Assembly (NCBI RefSeq): GCF_041296265.1
Contig: NC_091710.1
Coordinates: 51,155,622-51,219,621 of the forward strand
DNA from: Equus caballus
Taxonomy: Eukaryota > Chordata > Mammalia > Perissodactyla > Equidae
Reading direction: 5' to 3'
Length of the DNA stretch: 64,000 bases
Shown: piece by piece, positions 11,386 through 22,784 of the stretch
Numbering within the stretch: position 1 is the stretch's first letter
How the letters are laid out: the number at the start of each line of letters is the position of its first letter
Translations under genes and position numbers: made by a program
Notes under the pieces: model-generated
Database searches by the model: none
Told to the model about the DNA's origin: nothing
The model's input: the letters and a program-made list of their open reading frames with translations, nothing else

Positions 11386-13055
11386 AAGCCTGTTCCTACA
11401 AGAATACCTCATTTCTCTGATTTTATGATGACATTATTGGTGTATTTCTTCTGTGTCTGGAAAGATACAGGTTATGTGATAGTGATAACAAGGAACTAAG
11501 CACTTAGAAGACCTAGACCCTTGTTCTTCTATCCTTAAAACTCATTGTCAGCCTTCCTTGGCATACTGAGAACATCGGGAGCAGAGTGCCTCTCACTTCT
11601 TTAGACAGTCTCACCACTCTCTTAACGTCTCCAATCCATCAAACCATCCCAATTAGGATAGCTTTTGAAGAGAATTTTATTTTAATAATTATTATAGACA
11701 TTTAAAATGTCTGTTTCTTTAATCCTATCTGAATCCAATTCTGATAAAATAAATTTCTTTCTATCTCCTCTCCCAACCCTACACTTTAAGGAGAGAGGAT
11801 AAATCTGAACCAGAAGTATGAGGCTCCTTAACAGACTCCTGTAGACCCCATTAATATCTGGTTCCTCTGGAAAATTCCACTCGTGGTCATGTTTCTCCTG
11901 GAGGGTGGTCCCTGAAATCGACTGACTGTTCCACTCGGAGAACATGGATTCAGGAGCCAGGCAGTTGTAGAGAAAATAGAGAGGATAGAACAAAGCAAAG
12001 GGGTGGAGACTCTGGGACCAAACGAACAGTCCATCTGGGCTTTTGTGCAACATTCCTGGTCTCTAGTGTGAGCAAGCAAGTTGTTAAGAATATCAATCTG
12101 GCCTGGACATCACCAACTGAATCCTGTTGACCCCTTCCATGGTAGAAATAGGGTGCATGTTTCCCTGAGTATTCTCTGAGATAGAATTGGAGCATTCCTA
12201 TGGTGGGAGGCAGGTTTCCATAACTATTCTTTCATGTCCTACCTGTCCTGTCCTCCGGGTACTAGTGACTTTGGTCCTTGTGAGGAAAGAAACTTCTTTT
12301 CAAGTACGCTGGTCTCTAGCGTCACTAAGTGTAGGCAAATAAATATACAAGTTAGCTTAGCATAACCAAAAGTGGTGGATAACTGTGAACAGAAGGCCAG
12401 AGAACTGAGGGCTCTATTTCCTTGAAAAATTTCTTATTGTAATTCTGGAGCTCATAGCACAGACTGTTGGACATATGTCCCAGAGTAAGAGAAAGCTAGT
12501 ATTTCCACTTGAATGTCTGCCCGAAAAGCATGATGCCAATTTACAGAGTATCATCTTTGATGTGTTAAAGAACTTATTGTACATCCTTCTGAGGGGCTTA
12601 GGGGTCCTAGCATCTTCCAGAATCTAGGAAATATAGAAATAGAGTCACTGTGAAACTAGCACCCTGGGATTAAGATTGCAATGAATTATTTTCAGCAGTA
12701 GCCTCTGAGATAAAAAATGTAAACAAGTATTACAGTAGGAAATTGTGCTGTAGAGATACTGCACTAGCTAATAAATGAGAGAAAAATTAAAATGGTAGGC
12801 ATGGCAGTACTGTTATCTAACGTGGGCCAATTGGGTTAGGGCAAGACTTCAGGTCAGCCCATTCCAGAATCTGCCTCTTTATTTTAAAAACCCTAACAAT
12901 TTTCAGGGATGCCCAAGAGTAAGCACAGCCTCAAACTCAGAAGAACCAAGTGACTAACACCCACACAAGGCAGAGTTAGATTCTGAAAGACGAGTTTATC
13001 ACTCACGGATTTCCCTGGATGCCACATACCCCTCAATATTTAATATCCCTCTTCC
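11386..13055. other. Intergenic, nothing recognised
   Basis: Holds several overlapping minus-strand open frames (11682-12195) with no recognisable homology. One contains a hydrophobic run ending LQLPGS that resembles a beta-defensin leader but has no ATG and no donor. No repeat was named. Confidence 0.45.
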
Positions 13056-13059
13056 CTGA

Positions 13060-13222
13060 TACTGTTTTCAAATTTTGCACTTATAAATGTTTAATGTATT
13101 AAATGTGTTACTTATTTCTTTTCTTTATCTCCTCCATTAGAATATAGGCATCATGAAAGTAGGAATATTTGTTTTGTTCACAGCTCAATAAATAGTTGTT
13201 GAAAAAAATGAATGAATAAAAG
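13060..13222 (+). mobile_element. L2 LINE 3' end
   Basis: Ends with 'agctcaataaatagttgttg' followed by 'aatgaatgaataaaa', the L2 terminus. It is preceded by 'catcatgaaagtaggaatat', the diverged 'catgagggcagggattt' segment. Confidence 0.65.
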
Positions 13223-14595
13223 TTGACATAATTGATGAATTTTCTCTGAGTAGTCAAGCAACATGGGCAGTCAAGTTGGAATATGTCACTTTACTGATTT
13301 ACTGTGAAGAAGAACATCAGAGTTGTGACGACACGCACAAGCAAAATTTACGTTTGGTGTTCCCATTTCTTTTTCTTCACCCATGACAAAAAGTTCCAGA
13401 CTTCCAACTGGGGTTCCTTGCTTTCTCTCCTCTCCATTCTGAGATTGTTCTACTACTATCAAGCCAGTCGTCTGTGCTTAAATCAAGAAGAAAAGAAAAG
13501 GAAGATCAAGGAATAGAGGCATAAGGCAATGGCTGGGGTTTTCCAGAGAGTTTGGAAGAGAGAGATGTCAGTGAGACTGTGAATGATGGAGAAGCAGATG
13601 GGAAGGCAAAGAAGGTTTGAAGTTTATGGTGAAGAACTACAAACAAGGAAATTAGTTACTTTAAAATTCCTCCTTGGTTCCTAGCTTCTCTGGGTGGTAG
13701 TAGACCATTCTACTAATGAATGGATAAACGGTTCTGACACAGCACCCTGGCAACTAACATCCCAAATATCAGGAATACTCAAAATCCTGATAACTCTGTT
13801 GGCAGACTATATAGGAAGTCAGTGTCAATTAAGAACAATTAGAGAAACTAACATATGCGTCTGTACCTGAATATCTTTAAAAAACCTTCTTAGCTGACAA
13901 TCGTCTGTCATTCACCTGTAAACCTGCATTGAATTTTCTTTAGTTATTCATTGATTTGGACTCAATTATACAGCTAGTCTTCTTTGTAAGGCCAGCCACT
14001 CTTTTCTTTTCCATGGGATTGTTCAGGTTTTGGAAGAATGTTAGTGTATCTTATCTTTCCTCTTTGTCCCCCAACTTCCTAAGCAATTTGTACAAATTCC
14101 TGCCCCCTCTCTCTCTGCAAAACTTGTGTTGTAAATTGCAGAAAGTCAAGGCGATCTCTAGGCTTCCTCCCTCAGCTGAGGGGACAGTGACTCTTCTAGA
14201 GGAAAGATGACTTACTCAGGATACTGCAGCTGATGTCATGACCGGGACAAGAAAAATGAACAAGGAAGACACAAAATAATCACACCTATCCCCCGTCTCA
14301 TAGTGTAAGCCTTCTGACCTGCAATTGAAATCGCTTTCTGAGTAGTCTCTCTGTACACATGTGCTTGTGTCCTGTGTGTCCCCAACAGCAAAACACCCCT
14401 TAGCACTGTGCTCCCTCAACAGCTTCTTCCCACTCAGCATTTTACCCACTGCAACAGTAGATCCAGGACCACGCCCTGTCCTCACATCATCTCGTCCCAC
14501 TGTAGTGAATTCTTTCACATCCAGCCTCCCTGAGATTGTTAAGGAAATCATGACTTCCCTTCCATGTGGGTAGAATATCATAGAATGACCAAAAG
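13223..14595. other. Intergenic, nothing firm
   Basis: No gene is called. A minus-strand open frame (14216-14581) ends in a hydrophobic run just before a GTAAGT. It could be a relic of a leader exon, but it lacks an appropriate ATG and ends in a stop, so it is treated as chance. Confidence 0.4.
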
Positions 14596-14599
14596 AGGA

Positions 14600-14775
14600 G
14601 TCTTAGACTGTGGTCCTTCGTTTACTGACTGTGTCATCCTTGGTGAGTTATTTAAGCAAGCTGAGTTTTGGTTTCTACACCTGTGAAATGGGGTTGATAA
14701 ACAAAAATGGTTTAAAGATTACATATATTGTGTGAATTAAAATGCTTTGCAAAATTTGAAGCATGATATAAATTT
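14600..14775 (+). mobile_element. MIR SINE fragment
   Basis: Contains 'tcatccttggtgagttattt', 'ctacacctgtgaaatggggt' and 'tgtgtgaattaaaatgcttt', the usual MIR order ('gtgacc ttgggcaagt', 'cctcatctgtaaaatggg', 'gaattaaatga'). Diverged. Confidence 0.55.
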
Positions 14776-14888
14776 AATTCTTATAATTGATTCCATCCCA
14801 CTGACTACCTCTTCATGGAAAACAGCTGTTCCTTTAATCAATCTTAATGATAAAATAATTGATTAGCTAGACTTGAATATTGTTTGCT

Positions 14889-14894
14889 TTTATT
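14889..14894 (-). terminator. Polyadenylation signal of second beta-defensin-like gene
   Basis: AATAAA on the minus strand, about 60 nt past the stop codon. The spacing is right for the 3' UTR of a small defensin transcript. Confidence 0.6.
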
Positions 14895-14954
14895 TGGACA
14901 AGCGGAGCCATGCTTCATATCCTTTGCCGGGGTTCGTTGACTAGGCTGCTTCTA

Positions 14955-15866
14955 TCAGCTCCTCTTTATTTTGCAGCAAACGGTGAATGCTCGGCAGGGT
15001 CCTCTGAAGGGCTCACACCTTGGTGTCCCTTGCTTCAGGCAGATTCCACCCCGAAGGTAGCAGGGTCTTTCAAAATTGAGTGCCCAAGTACTGTCTGAGA
15101 AATAAAAAAAATGTTTGCATGAAGTTGAAAGTCTGATGAGGAAAGCTGGAGATCCCACCATCTGGATGGAATCCCCATCTTTCCCTGCTAGACACCAACA
15201 TCAATCAGGGAAAGACTCACTCTCTCCTCTCTTCACCCTCTTATTCTGCCATGTCACTGTTGTTGATAGAACCATTGGCTGAATTGTCTTTCCTGCCATA
15301 GGAACAACTGGGCATTAACTGGAGAGTCAGGTGTGCTGCTCAATCAGTAACTATTGCCCAGTGCATCTCATCAATCACCTGACCTCCCCATCACACAAAA
15401 CCCATCCCAATTCTTCCAGTCTCACCAGATGGAAGCCTTGTCCAGCTAAACTCAAGGTCACCACTGTCATACAAGTGGCAAGAGATCTCTGGTTGGGGCT
15501 TATATAAAGACTCTGTCTCCACACCAACTTGTACTAAGCAGGTGATTCAACTGATTTGGTTCTCAATCATCCAGTTCACTAGTGGGAAAGGGGAGGGAGT
15601 AAAAGATTACTACCTAACAAGACTTTTAATGTCATGAAGACACAACAACTAGCTTTCAGAGGAATTTTTTAACTTCTTAATAAGTTGTGCTGGGGTATAG
15701 AGATGACCTCAGAATAGCTCCCTAATACTTTACTTTCTCACTTTGGTTGACTGAGGGAAAGGAAAAAACAAGATAATGATCAGAAAGGGCATCATGGTTG
15801 GTAATTACCGGGTAGTACCTGGAAGATGGTAAAGAGAGCAGTAAGGAAGATGTGGAGGAATCTCAT
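14955..15866 (-). CDS. Beta-defensin-like gene, two exons, 65 residues
   Basis: Predicted secreted beta-defensin-type antimicrobial peptide. Exon 1 (15866 down to 15809) encodes the leader MRFLHIFLTALFTIFQVLP and ends CCCG|GTAATT in phase 1. Exon 2 (15094 down to 14955) follows a strong acceptor (a T-rich tract then TTTCTCAG) and continues in frame. Mature-region cysteines are C-X6-C-X7-C-X6-C-X5-CC with a typical GGIC start and a basic end, CCKIKRS. A second possible donor, CAG|GTACTA, lies 10 nt upstream but would put exon 2 out of frame, so it was rejected. The third cysteine is 3 positions later than in the canonical pattern, while the C2-C4 span (14) is kept. The intron is only 714 bp. 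No defect is visible. The orientation and architecture match the other beta-like gene 8 kb away. I do not recognise an assigned DEFB name. Confidence 0.86.
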
Positions 15867-16435
15867 GGTTCCAGAATGGAGGTTCCCAAAGACCTGATGG
15901 TAAGAATCCAGAGGACAAAGTTAGGAGCCCAAGGTTCCCTGTCAGGGGAACTCACAGCAGCCCAGGGGTTAGTATAGAGAGTAACTTCTCACTGCCCAAG
16001 ACTCTGCTCTTCCCTCAGCAGGAGTGGCCATAACAGCACTGTCCTTTTTTTGCTCCAGGAGCCCCAGCTGCTGCTTGCTTTGTTTTTCTCTCAACTTTTG
16101 GGTTGAGGCACTCTTGTATGACCATATCATATGAAGGTGGCATCAGGATGAAGCAGAGACTGGGGCATCTGAAGGTGAGTGGTAGGGCCAGAGTTGAGTT
16201 GTTACAAAAGGAGAATAAGGATGGTTTCTCACAGGTGAGAAAGTTCATTAGAAAAGATTTTGAGGCAAGTTGATGGGATCTTCCAGGGTTCCTTACAAAG
16301 AATTTCCAGAATGGTGGTGGATTAGTTATAACTTTCCTAAAGAATCCATACTAGAGGAAGGAAGAGCTCATATTGGTTAAAAGCTAGTGCAAAAATATAC
16401 CCAATTATTCCTAGATTTGAATTTTATCATTTACT
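15867..16435. other. 5' flank of second beta-defensin-like gene
   Basis: Upstream of the minus-strand ATG. A weak TATA-like CTATACTAA lies about 105 nt upstream of the ATG (near 15972-15980). A 77-codon minus-strand frame here is not supported by anything else. Confidence 0.4.
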
Positions 16436-16439
16436 TTCA

Positions 16440-17400
16440 TTGAAGTCTATTATTTTTCTTATTATAAAAAATAATTACACCTTGGAAAATTCCAAATAAT
16501 ACAGAAATGTAAAAAAATGGAAGATAAAAAATCTCATAGCCCCACCCTACAATTATAACTACTATTTACAATTCAGAGTATTTCAGTTCTTTTCTTTTGT
16601 AAATAAAATGATGTAAATATTTATTTTAAATTTAAAATATATAATCTTACTTCTTTAGCAGCTCCACTGTGTGATTTTTTTTCTCTCAAATATTGTCCTG
16701 GAAATTCTCTAGTATCTATTCAAATATATATCCCTCATATATTTGTATGACTATGCATACATCTTTAGTTTATGTAACTATTACTTTTGTATAAATTCCT
16801 AGAAATAGAATGTCAACATATACGTGTATTTCAAGTTTTAGGGAAATCACCCTATTGATCACTCTAGAAACTGGTGTACTACTGTGTCCTCTTGTTAACA
16901 ATGTATAAAAGTGTTTTTGACTGTCAATATTCCTATCAGTGCCGGTTATTATCAACTGTTTTAATCTTTGCAAAACATTTGAGTGAATGATAATATTTCC
17001 TGTTTGTTTTAATATATCTTTAAAATTGTTTCTGATGTGGTTATTTTTCTAATGTTCTTTGATTATTTTCATCTATTATTACTTGTTCATGCACTTTACC
17101 CATTTTTCCATTCTTCTATTCATCTTTTCTGGCTGATTTCTAAGAACTCGATGAGCATTTAAGATCATTAATTGTTTATTGTATGCATTGCAAAAATTAT
17201 TTCTGGCTTGCTTTTTACTCTGTGCTCGCTGATCCAATAGCCAAAATTCATGACTATTCTCAGTGATTACTTTTTGCTTTGCTCATGTTCGGTTTTCCTG
17301 AAAGATATTTGTGTTTTTCGTGTGTTTACCTCATTTTGTCTGCCATGGGAACAGTGTTGTCCTTCATTCTTTCAGCCCTGCAATGAAGACTGTTCTGAAA
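16440..17400 (-). mobile_element. Old L1 fragments, antisense
   Basis: T-rich sequence with reversed L1 landmarks, for example 'tagccccaccctacaattat' followed by 'atatatccctcatatatttg', then 'ttatcaactgttttaatctt' and 'acccatttttccattcttct'. Probably more than one piece. Confidence 0.5.
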
Positions 17401-17985
17401 ACCTGTGACAGACTTGAGTTCCCAACGGTGACATGAAAACTGTTTCTTGCCCCACCCAGACATGTGAAAATTCACATGAACCCACAGACATGCCATCACT
17501 GTCTAATCCTACGCGATCTCATGTAAAAGGCACACGTCTGATTTTATGTCTCTGTTCTCTTAGAAAATTGAGTCTTGCACAGAAGAGAAATAAAATCAGA
17601 CGTGATGGGAAAGAATTGAAGACCATCCAACCCACCCTGATGAGCAGGACATCCTGGAGGGAACAGAGGGGACATTTTGCATACTCATCAGAGCATTTAA
17701 ATCCTAACCTTTTCAGGTATCAAATGCCTAGCTGTTCCCAGGTTCACAGCGTGGACTCCATTCTTATCCACTCTCCCAGAGCCGGCACTACATGATTTTA
17801 ATCGCAAAGCGCCTACCATTCAAGGTAGTGAAATCTCACTCTTCAGTCTTTTTCAGAATTCACGGCTCTCAATGATTCCCTCTTACCAAAGAAATTTTAA
17901 ATTACTTCATCAACTTAAAAATGATTTTATTGCTTTTTTAACTGATTCTGCATAAAAAGGACAGGTTTTATTTAAGAAAAAAATG
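17401..17985. other. Intergenic, nothing recognised
   Basis: A 120-codon plus-strand frame (17433-17795) has no recognisable domain, no signal peptide and no splice context. Not called as a gene. Confidence 0.4.
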
Positions 17986-17989
17986 ACAT

Positions 17990-18375
17990 ATGGATCATTG
18001 AGTTTTTCGAAGAACAAGTTTTGCTTTACATATTTTTGTCTTCTTTTAATATAACCTTTTCGTGTCCTTCAATAAATTTCTTTGCATAGATCTAGAACGT
18101 TTTTTGTAACTTAAAATCTAGATATTTTATGGTTTCTCTCTCTATTTGTTTCAAATTCTTCTTTCACTATATTTTATAATTGGCTATGCTTTGTATAGGG
18201 AAAGCTATTGATTTTGTGTAATAGTTTTGTCATCAGCAAACATGTTGATTCTTGTAGATTTTGATTTTGTGTGATCACTTCTCAATGATTTTTCAGTCAT
18301 AAAATCATGATCTGTAATACTTATCATTTAGCCTCCTTGATTCTGATGTACAGACTTGTTTTTTTCTTCTCTCAT
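17990..18375 (-). mobile_element. Old L1 ORF2 fragment, antisense
   Basis: Reversed L1-like blocks: 'atagggaaagctattgattt', 'tgtaatagttttgtcatcag', and a run resembling the inverted ORF2 'ttcattatattttataattg'. Confidence 0.45.
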
Positions 18376-19120
18376 AGAATGCATTGATTAACAATTACTG
18401 GAGCCTTCAGAGATCATCTGACCCAATCTCTTCACTTTACAGAGCAACAGACTATGGCCAAACAAGAAAGGTCACTAACCTCACAGAGTGAGCCTGTGTC
18501 AAATGGCCTTTATTTTGTAGAACTCTTTCCCAGTTACCACCATGCAAAAATTACCTTATTTCTCCCATTTCCCCCATTTCTTCTTTCTAGTTCCTCTTAT
18601 TCTGACCTTTTCATATCAAAGATCAACTTCCTTAACATCCAAAACCAAACAAGATTTTTCAAAACTCACTGTTTTATAAGTTTTTAAAAAAGAAATGCTT
18701 CAGTAGTTTTTTTGCTATATGTGATTTCTTTTGCAAAAGCCTTTGATTTTTCTTCCAGAACTTGATGAAGAATTCCAACTCATGCATGAAGCACACGTTG
18801 TGGCTTCAGCCCAGTCATCCTTGGGATCAGAGACAACTCTGTGCCCAGTGAAGGAACTGAGAGAATTGTTTAATGACAGCACAAAAACCCGGTGCCCCTG
18901 TGACCCCTCGACTGAATCTGTTTTTTAGAGTCCAAAATTAAGGTGAGGTAGTTCACACCCAGATGTCCATTTGACAAATTAGAGCCAGAGAAAATCCACT
19001 TTGGATCTAGGAATTTGGGCTACTACTGTTGATGAGCCCAGAGAGAAATCTCCAGAGAATGTAGAGAAGGTGAGAAAAGTTCTCAAATGTAAGGATGGTT
19101 GATATTCTTAAGTAAAGAAA
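18376..19120. other. Intergenic, nothing recognised
   Basis: A stretch near 18385-18470 resembles the 'agatcatctgacccaatctc' motif shared by several ancient SINEs, but it is too short to name. The rest is unassigned. Confidence 0.35.
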
Positions 19121-19124
19121 ATAG

Positions 19125-19305
19125 AAATGAAGGGAAAGAGGAAAGAAAATAAAAATGAAAGAGAGAGAGGGAGGGAGAGAGAGAGAGAGAAAGGGAAGGA
19201 AGGTTGGAGGGAGAGAGAGAAAGAGAGAGACAGCAAGGATGGTAGAGTGGGAAGGAGGAAGGGAGGGAGAGAAAGAAAGAGATTGAGAGGGAGAGAAAGA
19301 GTCTG
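19125..19305 (+). repeat. Purine-rich (GA/GGAA) low-complexity tract
   Basis: About 180 bp of almost pure A and G (runs such as 'gagagagggagggagagaga'). Open frames on both strands across it are artefacts of composition. Confidence 0.9.
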
Positions 19306-20019
19306 CTCCCCTGACAGGAAACATTCCAGAAAGGCAGGCCACTGAGCAGATGCTCCTAGGTCAATACTTCATTTCTCTTCTTTCCACTGAGAAAACAAAA
19401 TGATGGCTGCTCTGTTCCCACTTCAACTCTCTGGCCTACAGAGTCCTGAGCTTATTAACACCATCTCTGACTAGACAGGTCTTATGGAATGAACCCTCTC
19501 TCTCTCACTAGAAAAGTAGAATTATCTCCTTGCCACCAAGAACCAGTTGGGTATCCCGTTACCTGCTGACCTATGACACTAAGGAGTCTTGAAAACCTGA
19601 GATGGGTCTCTTTTCTCTTTGTCTCCTCAGTGTTGATCATTTCCATATGAATCAAACAGAATAACTCTAGCCTAAACATAGGAAACACCTTTCACAAAAG
19701 CCTAGAAACTTGGAATTCCTCTCTCTTCTTTGTGCTATGCTTTCACCCATCTGAGCCTTCCCTTCTCTGCTCTGAAGAGTCTCTGAGCTCTGCTCCTCAG
19801 ACGGGGAATCTGGGTCCCTCTCCAGCTCGGTTGCCCGCTTCTGAATGCACTCCCATTTGCCAATGTCCTGCTTCAAGTGAGAACCCAGGAAGGTGTCCTC
19901 TGAAGCACCCAATATTTTACTTTAGGTCAATTTAAGTGAAATGCATGTTCTTACATATGAAGATAGGTGGCTCTTGGTCTTCTACAACACAGCTATAAAC
20001 CTGAAAATGAGCATCAGCT

Positions 20020-20245
20020 GTGCCCAGTGGTAGATATCAGGCATCAAGACTCTGCTATGTACAAAGCATTGTACCAAGTGCTCTGCATGATCATTTCATT
20101 TCATTTTCAAAATGATCTTTAGACATGGGTTCTAAGAACTACTGTTCTACAGATGAGGCAACAGGTCCACACAGTGGTCAAGCAGCAATTGAACTGAAGT
20201 GTGAATCAAACTTACGTGCATAGCCACCGTACAATATCACTTCAT
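20020..20245 (+). mobile_element. MIR-like SINE fragment
   Basis: Contains 'ctctgctatgtacaaagcat', 'ccaagtgctctgcatgatca', 'ctacagatgaggcaacaggt' and 'agcagcaattgaactgaag', in the order of a MIR element. Confidence 0.6.
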
Positions 20246-20334
20246 GCAGCATAGACTTTTACATGGAAATAGCTTCAATTACCTTGAGAATATTACGCAG
20301 AAAAAATAAACGGTGCTTTAAGATTTTGGATACC

Positions 20335-20445
20335 TAGATTCTGGTTCTGCCTCTGCCTCTGACTTACAAGTCACATCACCTCTCTAGGCCTCATATCCCT
20401 CATCTGAGAAATGATAGAATTGGGTGAGGTGACATGCCAAAGTCT
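20335..20445 (+). mobile_element. MIR SINE fragment
   Basis: Contains 'gattctggttctgcctctgc', 'acttacaagtcacatcacct' and 'catctgagaaatgatagaat', i.e. the MIR core and 3' part in diverged form. Confidence 0.6.
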
Positions 20446-20779
20446 CCTCATCAGTTCTGAGATTTGCGGTTCTAGGTGCTTCCGAGAGGTGTGTGTGTGC
20501 CAAAGGGAAGAGGGCATGAAATGTGAGTGAGAATGAAGTGCTTGCCTCAGTTTAATGGGATCTTCTGCCTAAGAATATAGGAACTAAAAACAGCTGGTCT
20601 TGAAAATACAGCCCAGTCCCAAATCCTCCCCGATCTGCACACTGCCGAGTGCTCACTCACCTCCTCTCTCTCCTGTGGGCAGCAGGGCGGCTCGCTCAGC
20701 CTCCTCTTCATTCTTCAGTGGTTGCTCCTGGAGGTGCCGCTAATGGCCTGACCACGTTCTGATCACACTGGTGCTAGTG

Positions 20780-22780
20780 AACCAGAGAAACCATTAAGTG
20801 GGCAATTTCCAGACAAGCGGCTGCCTCTGGCAGTGACCCAAGGTTAGCAGCAGGCACCCCTGTTAGCATTGGTAAATGTGTTTTTCCTTGCAGAGGGCTT
20901 GCCTAATAGGCAGAAGATTCAGTTAACAGGAGCCTACTAAAAGGCGGGAGTGCCCAGCAGAGTCACTGCTTCCCAGGAAGGTCACAGGGAAGTTTCTTTT
21001 CACCACCAAGAGCTAAGAAGGCACACAGATGGATGAGATGTGAAGTGTGTCAGAGGATCTAAGTGCTGCCTTAGAGAGCATGTTTCAAGTGGGGAAATTG
21101 AGACCATGAGAACTGGAAGACATGGAAAAGAGAGGATTGGGAAAATAAATTTCTGTGAAATTGTGGAACTTCATTAGGGCTAAGATCATAAACAAATGGA
21201 AAATGTAAGATCGCTGTGCAGAAGGGAGTCAATCAAGAGGAAACAGTGAAACATTCTAGGAACAAAAAGAAATAAAATACGTCTGGGGGAGACAGACATC
21301 GAAACAAATCATTAAATGATAACTGAACCTGTGCTTTAGCCACTGAGTGAGCAGTGGAGAGAGAAGTATCTAATTCCACTGAGAAGAGGAGAAGAGTCCT
21401 GGAATCTGCAGTGCCCTGGGAAGTCCACAGAGAGTGCTCCATAACAGTGCATTTGAAATAAGTGGATAAAAAATGGTCTGGGTTGGAAACCACAAAAATC
21501 GTTTGGGGATATTATTAAAAAATGCTGCTAAAAGGAAATATCGTACTCTTACTTAATTTCACATTTTTCTCTTATTTTATTTTTTAATTTTTCTTCTAAT
21601 TCTTAACCAGAACTCTAGAGATTTCTTCTATGAGAGGGTATTATTATTGAGTCAAGTTTGGATTAACCAAGAAAGCACCAGAGTCAGAAGACCCGTGTTG
21701 AGGCTCCAGAGATACGACTTGCTTATGAACCCCCGGGCAGTAACTTCTGGAAAATAAAAAGGCTAAATTAGATGATCTCTAAGTTTCCTTCAACTCTGAG
21801 ACGTGACAACATTTGAGCCCAATTCTTGCACCTGGTGACAGGAGGCATCCATGAATGAGTTCTCAGCAAAAAGCTATCTCCCACACTATGTAAAAGCTGT
21901 ATTATCTGCTTCCAGGGAAATGTGTTTTGCTCCTCCTGCTTAATAAAAGGAAGTGAGTTATACAAAAGGTAGACTTATCTGCCTTTTGTTAGGGCAGGAC
22001 ACTAATCTAACATCTTTGGAATTCTGGGCAAATTCATAGGGGCAAGAAAATTACTCAAGTGAGAGGAATTATACAGAGATAGGAAATTAGTGAGATTGGT
22101 CCTTTTAGATGTTGCCTGGTTCTCAATTTCTATCGCTCTCCTCACCCCATTTCCAAGGATGTGGCATGCTTGGCTCAGCACCATTCATCAAAGAAACCAT
22201 TTCCTCTGCTCCTACAATTTGCCAGTTACTTAGACAGAACCAGGGTATAAAATAAACCAACATGATCTTCAGCGGGGGGTCTTCAGCTTGATCCAATAGA
22301 TTAACTCTGCATTAGTTCATTGCTGTATGATCTAGTAAGCACAGGGCATCTTAAAGGGAGGAACCATTGTTGCTGTTTCTATATTGTGAGGGTGGGGAGT
22401 AGGGAGGAGAAATTGGGAAATTTTTGCTCTGGAGTTAACACCTGATATATGTCCTAACAGAAGAATTGACATTTATGAGGCAGACACACAAAACTAATCT
22501 AGGGAAAAAGAAGTTCATGGGCAAAGATATCGAGACATAGATTTCAACATGAATTTGGGAAATCGTGAGTGTCTCCTTTGGCTAAGATACAGGAAAAAGG
22601 AAATAGGAGCCATAGGAGCAGACCTTGGATCTTTGAATTTGTCCTGTAAGGAAAGAGAAGACATTGAAGGATTTTAAATGAAATAATAATATTGTCAAAT
22701 TTACAATTTGGAAGTAACTCGATGGCAAGACGTAGGATGGATTCAGGAAAGCCAAGTGAGGAACTAATATAAACCAGAGA
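20780..22780. other. Intergenic, nothing recognised
   Basis: No gene, named repeat or conserved motif was recognised. Several minus-strand frames of 60-86 codons lack any supporting signal. Confidence 0.4.
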
Positions 22781-22784
22781 CTTC

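Larger units (their letters stand above)
19667..20740 (-). other. Exon-like segments, unidentified (speculative)
   Basis: Two minus-strand segments look more like coding sequence than their surroundings. One, 20735 down to 20661, reads an acidic stretch (KNEEEAERAALLPTGERG) and ends at GGAG|GTGAGTG, a very good donor. The other, about 19905 down to 19690, is an open Ser/Glu/Gln-rich frame (ELERDPDSPSEEQSSETLQ). Between them lie MIR fragments. I do not recognise the protein and cannot confirm that the two belong together. Confidence 0.25.

Noticed and set aside
11945-12010. Minus-strand hydrophobic run ending LQLPGS, like a beta-defensin leader
   Set aside because: No ATG directly before it and no GT donor at the expected place, and no mature exon was found downstream.
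14216-14300. Minus-strand SSLFIFLVPVMT followed by a GTAAGT
   Set aside because: Resembles a leader exon, but there is no suitable ATG and the frame closes exactly at the donor.
19007-19345. Long open frames on both strands over the GA-rich tract
   Set aside because: Produced by low-complexity composition (Arg/Glu/Lys on one strand, Ser/Leu/Pro/Phe on the other).
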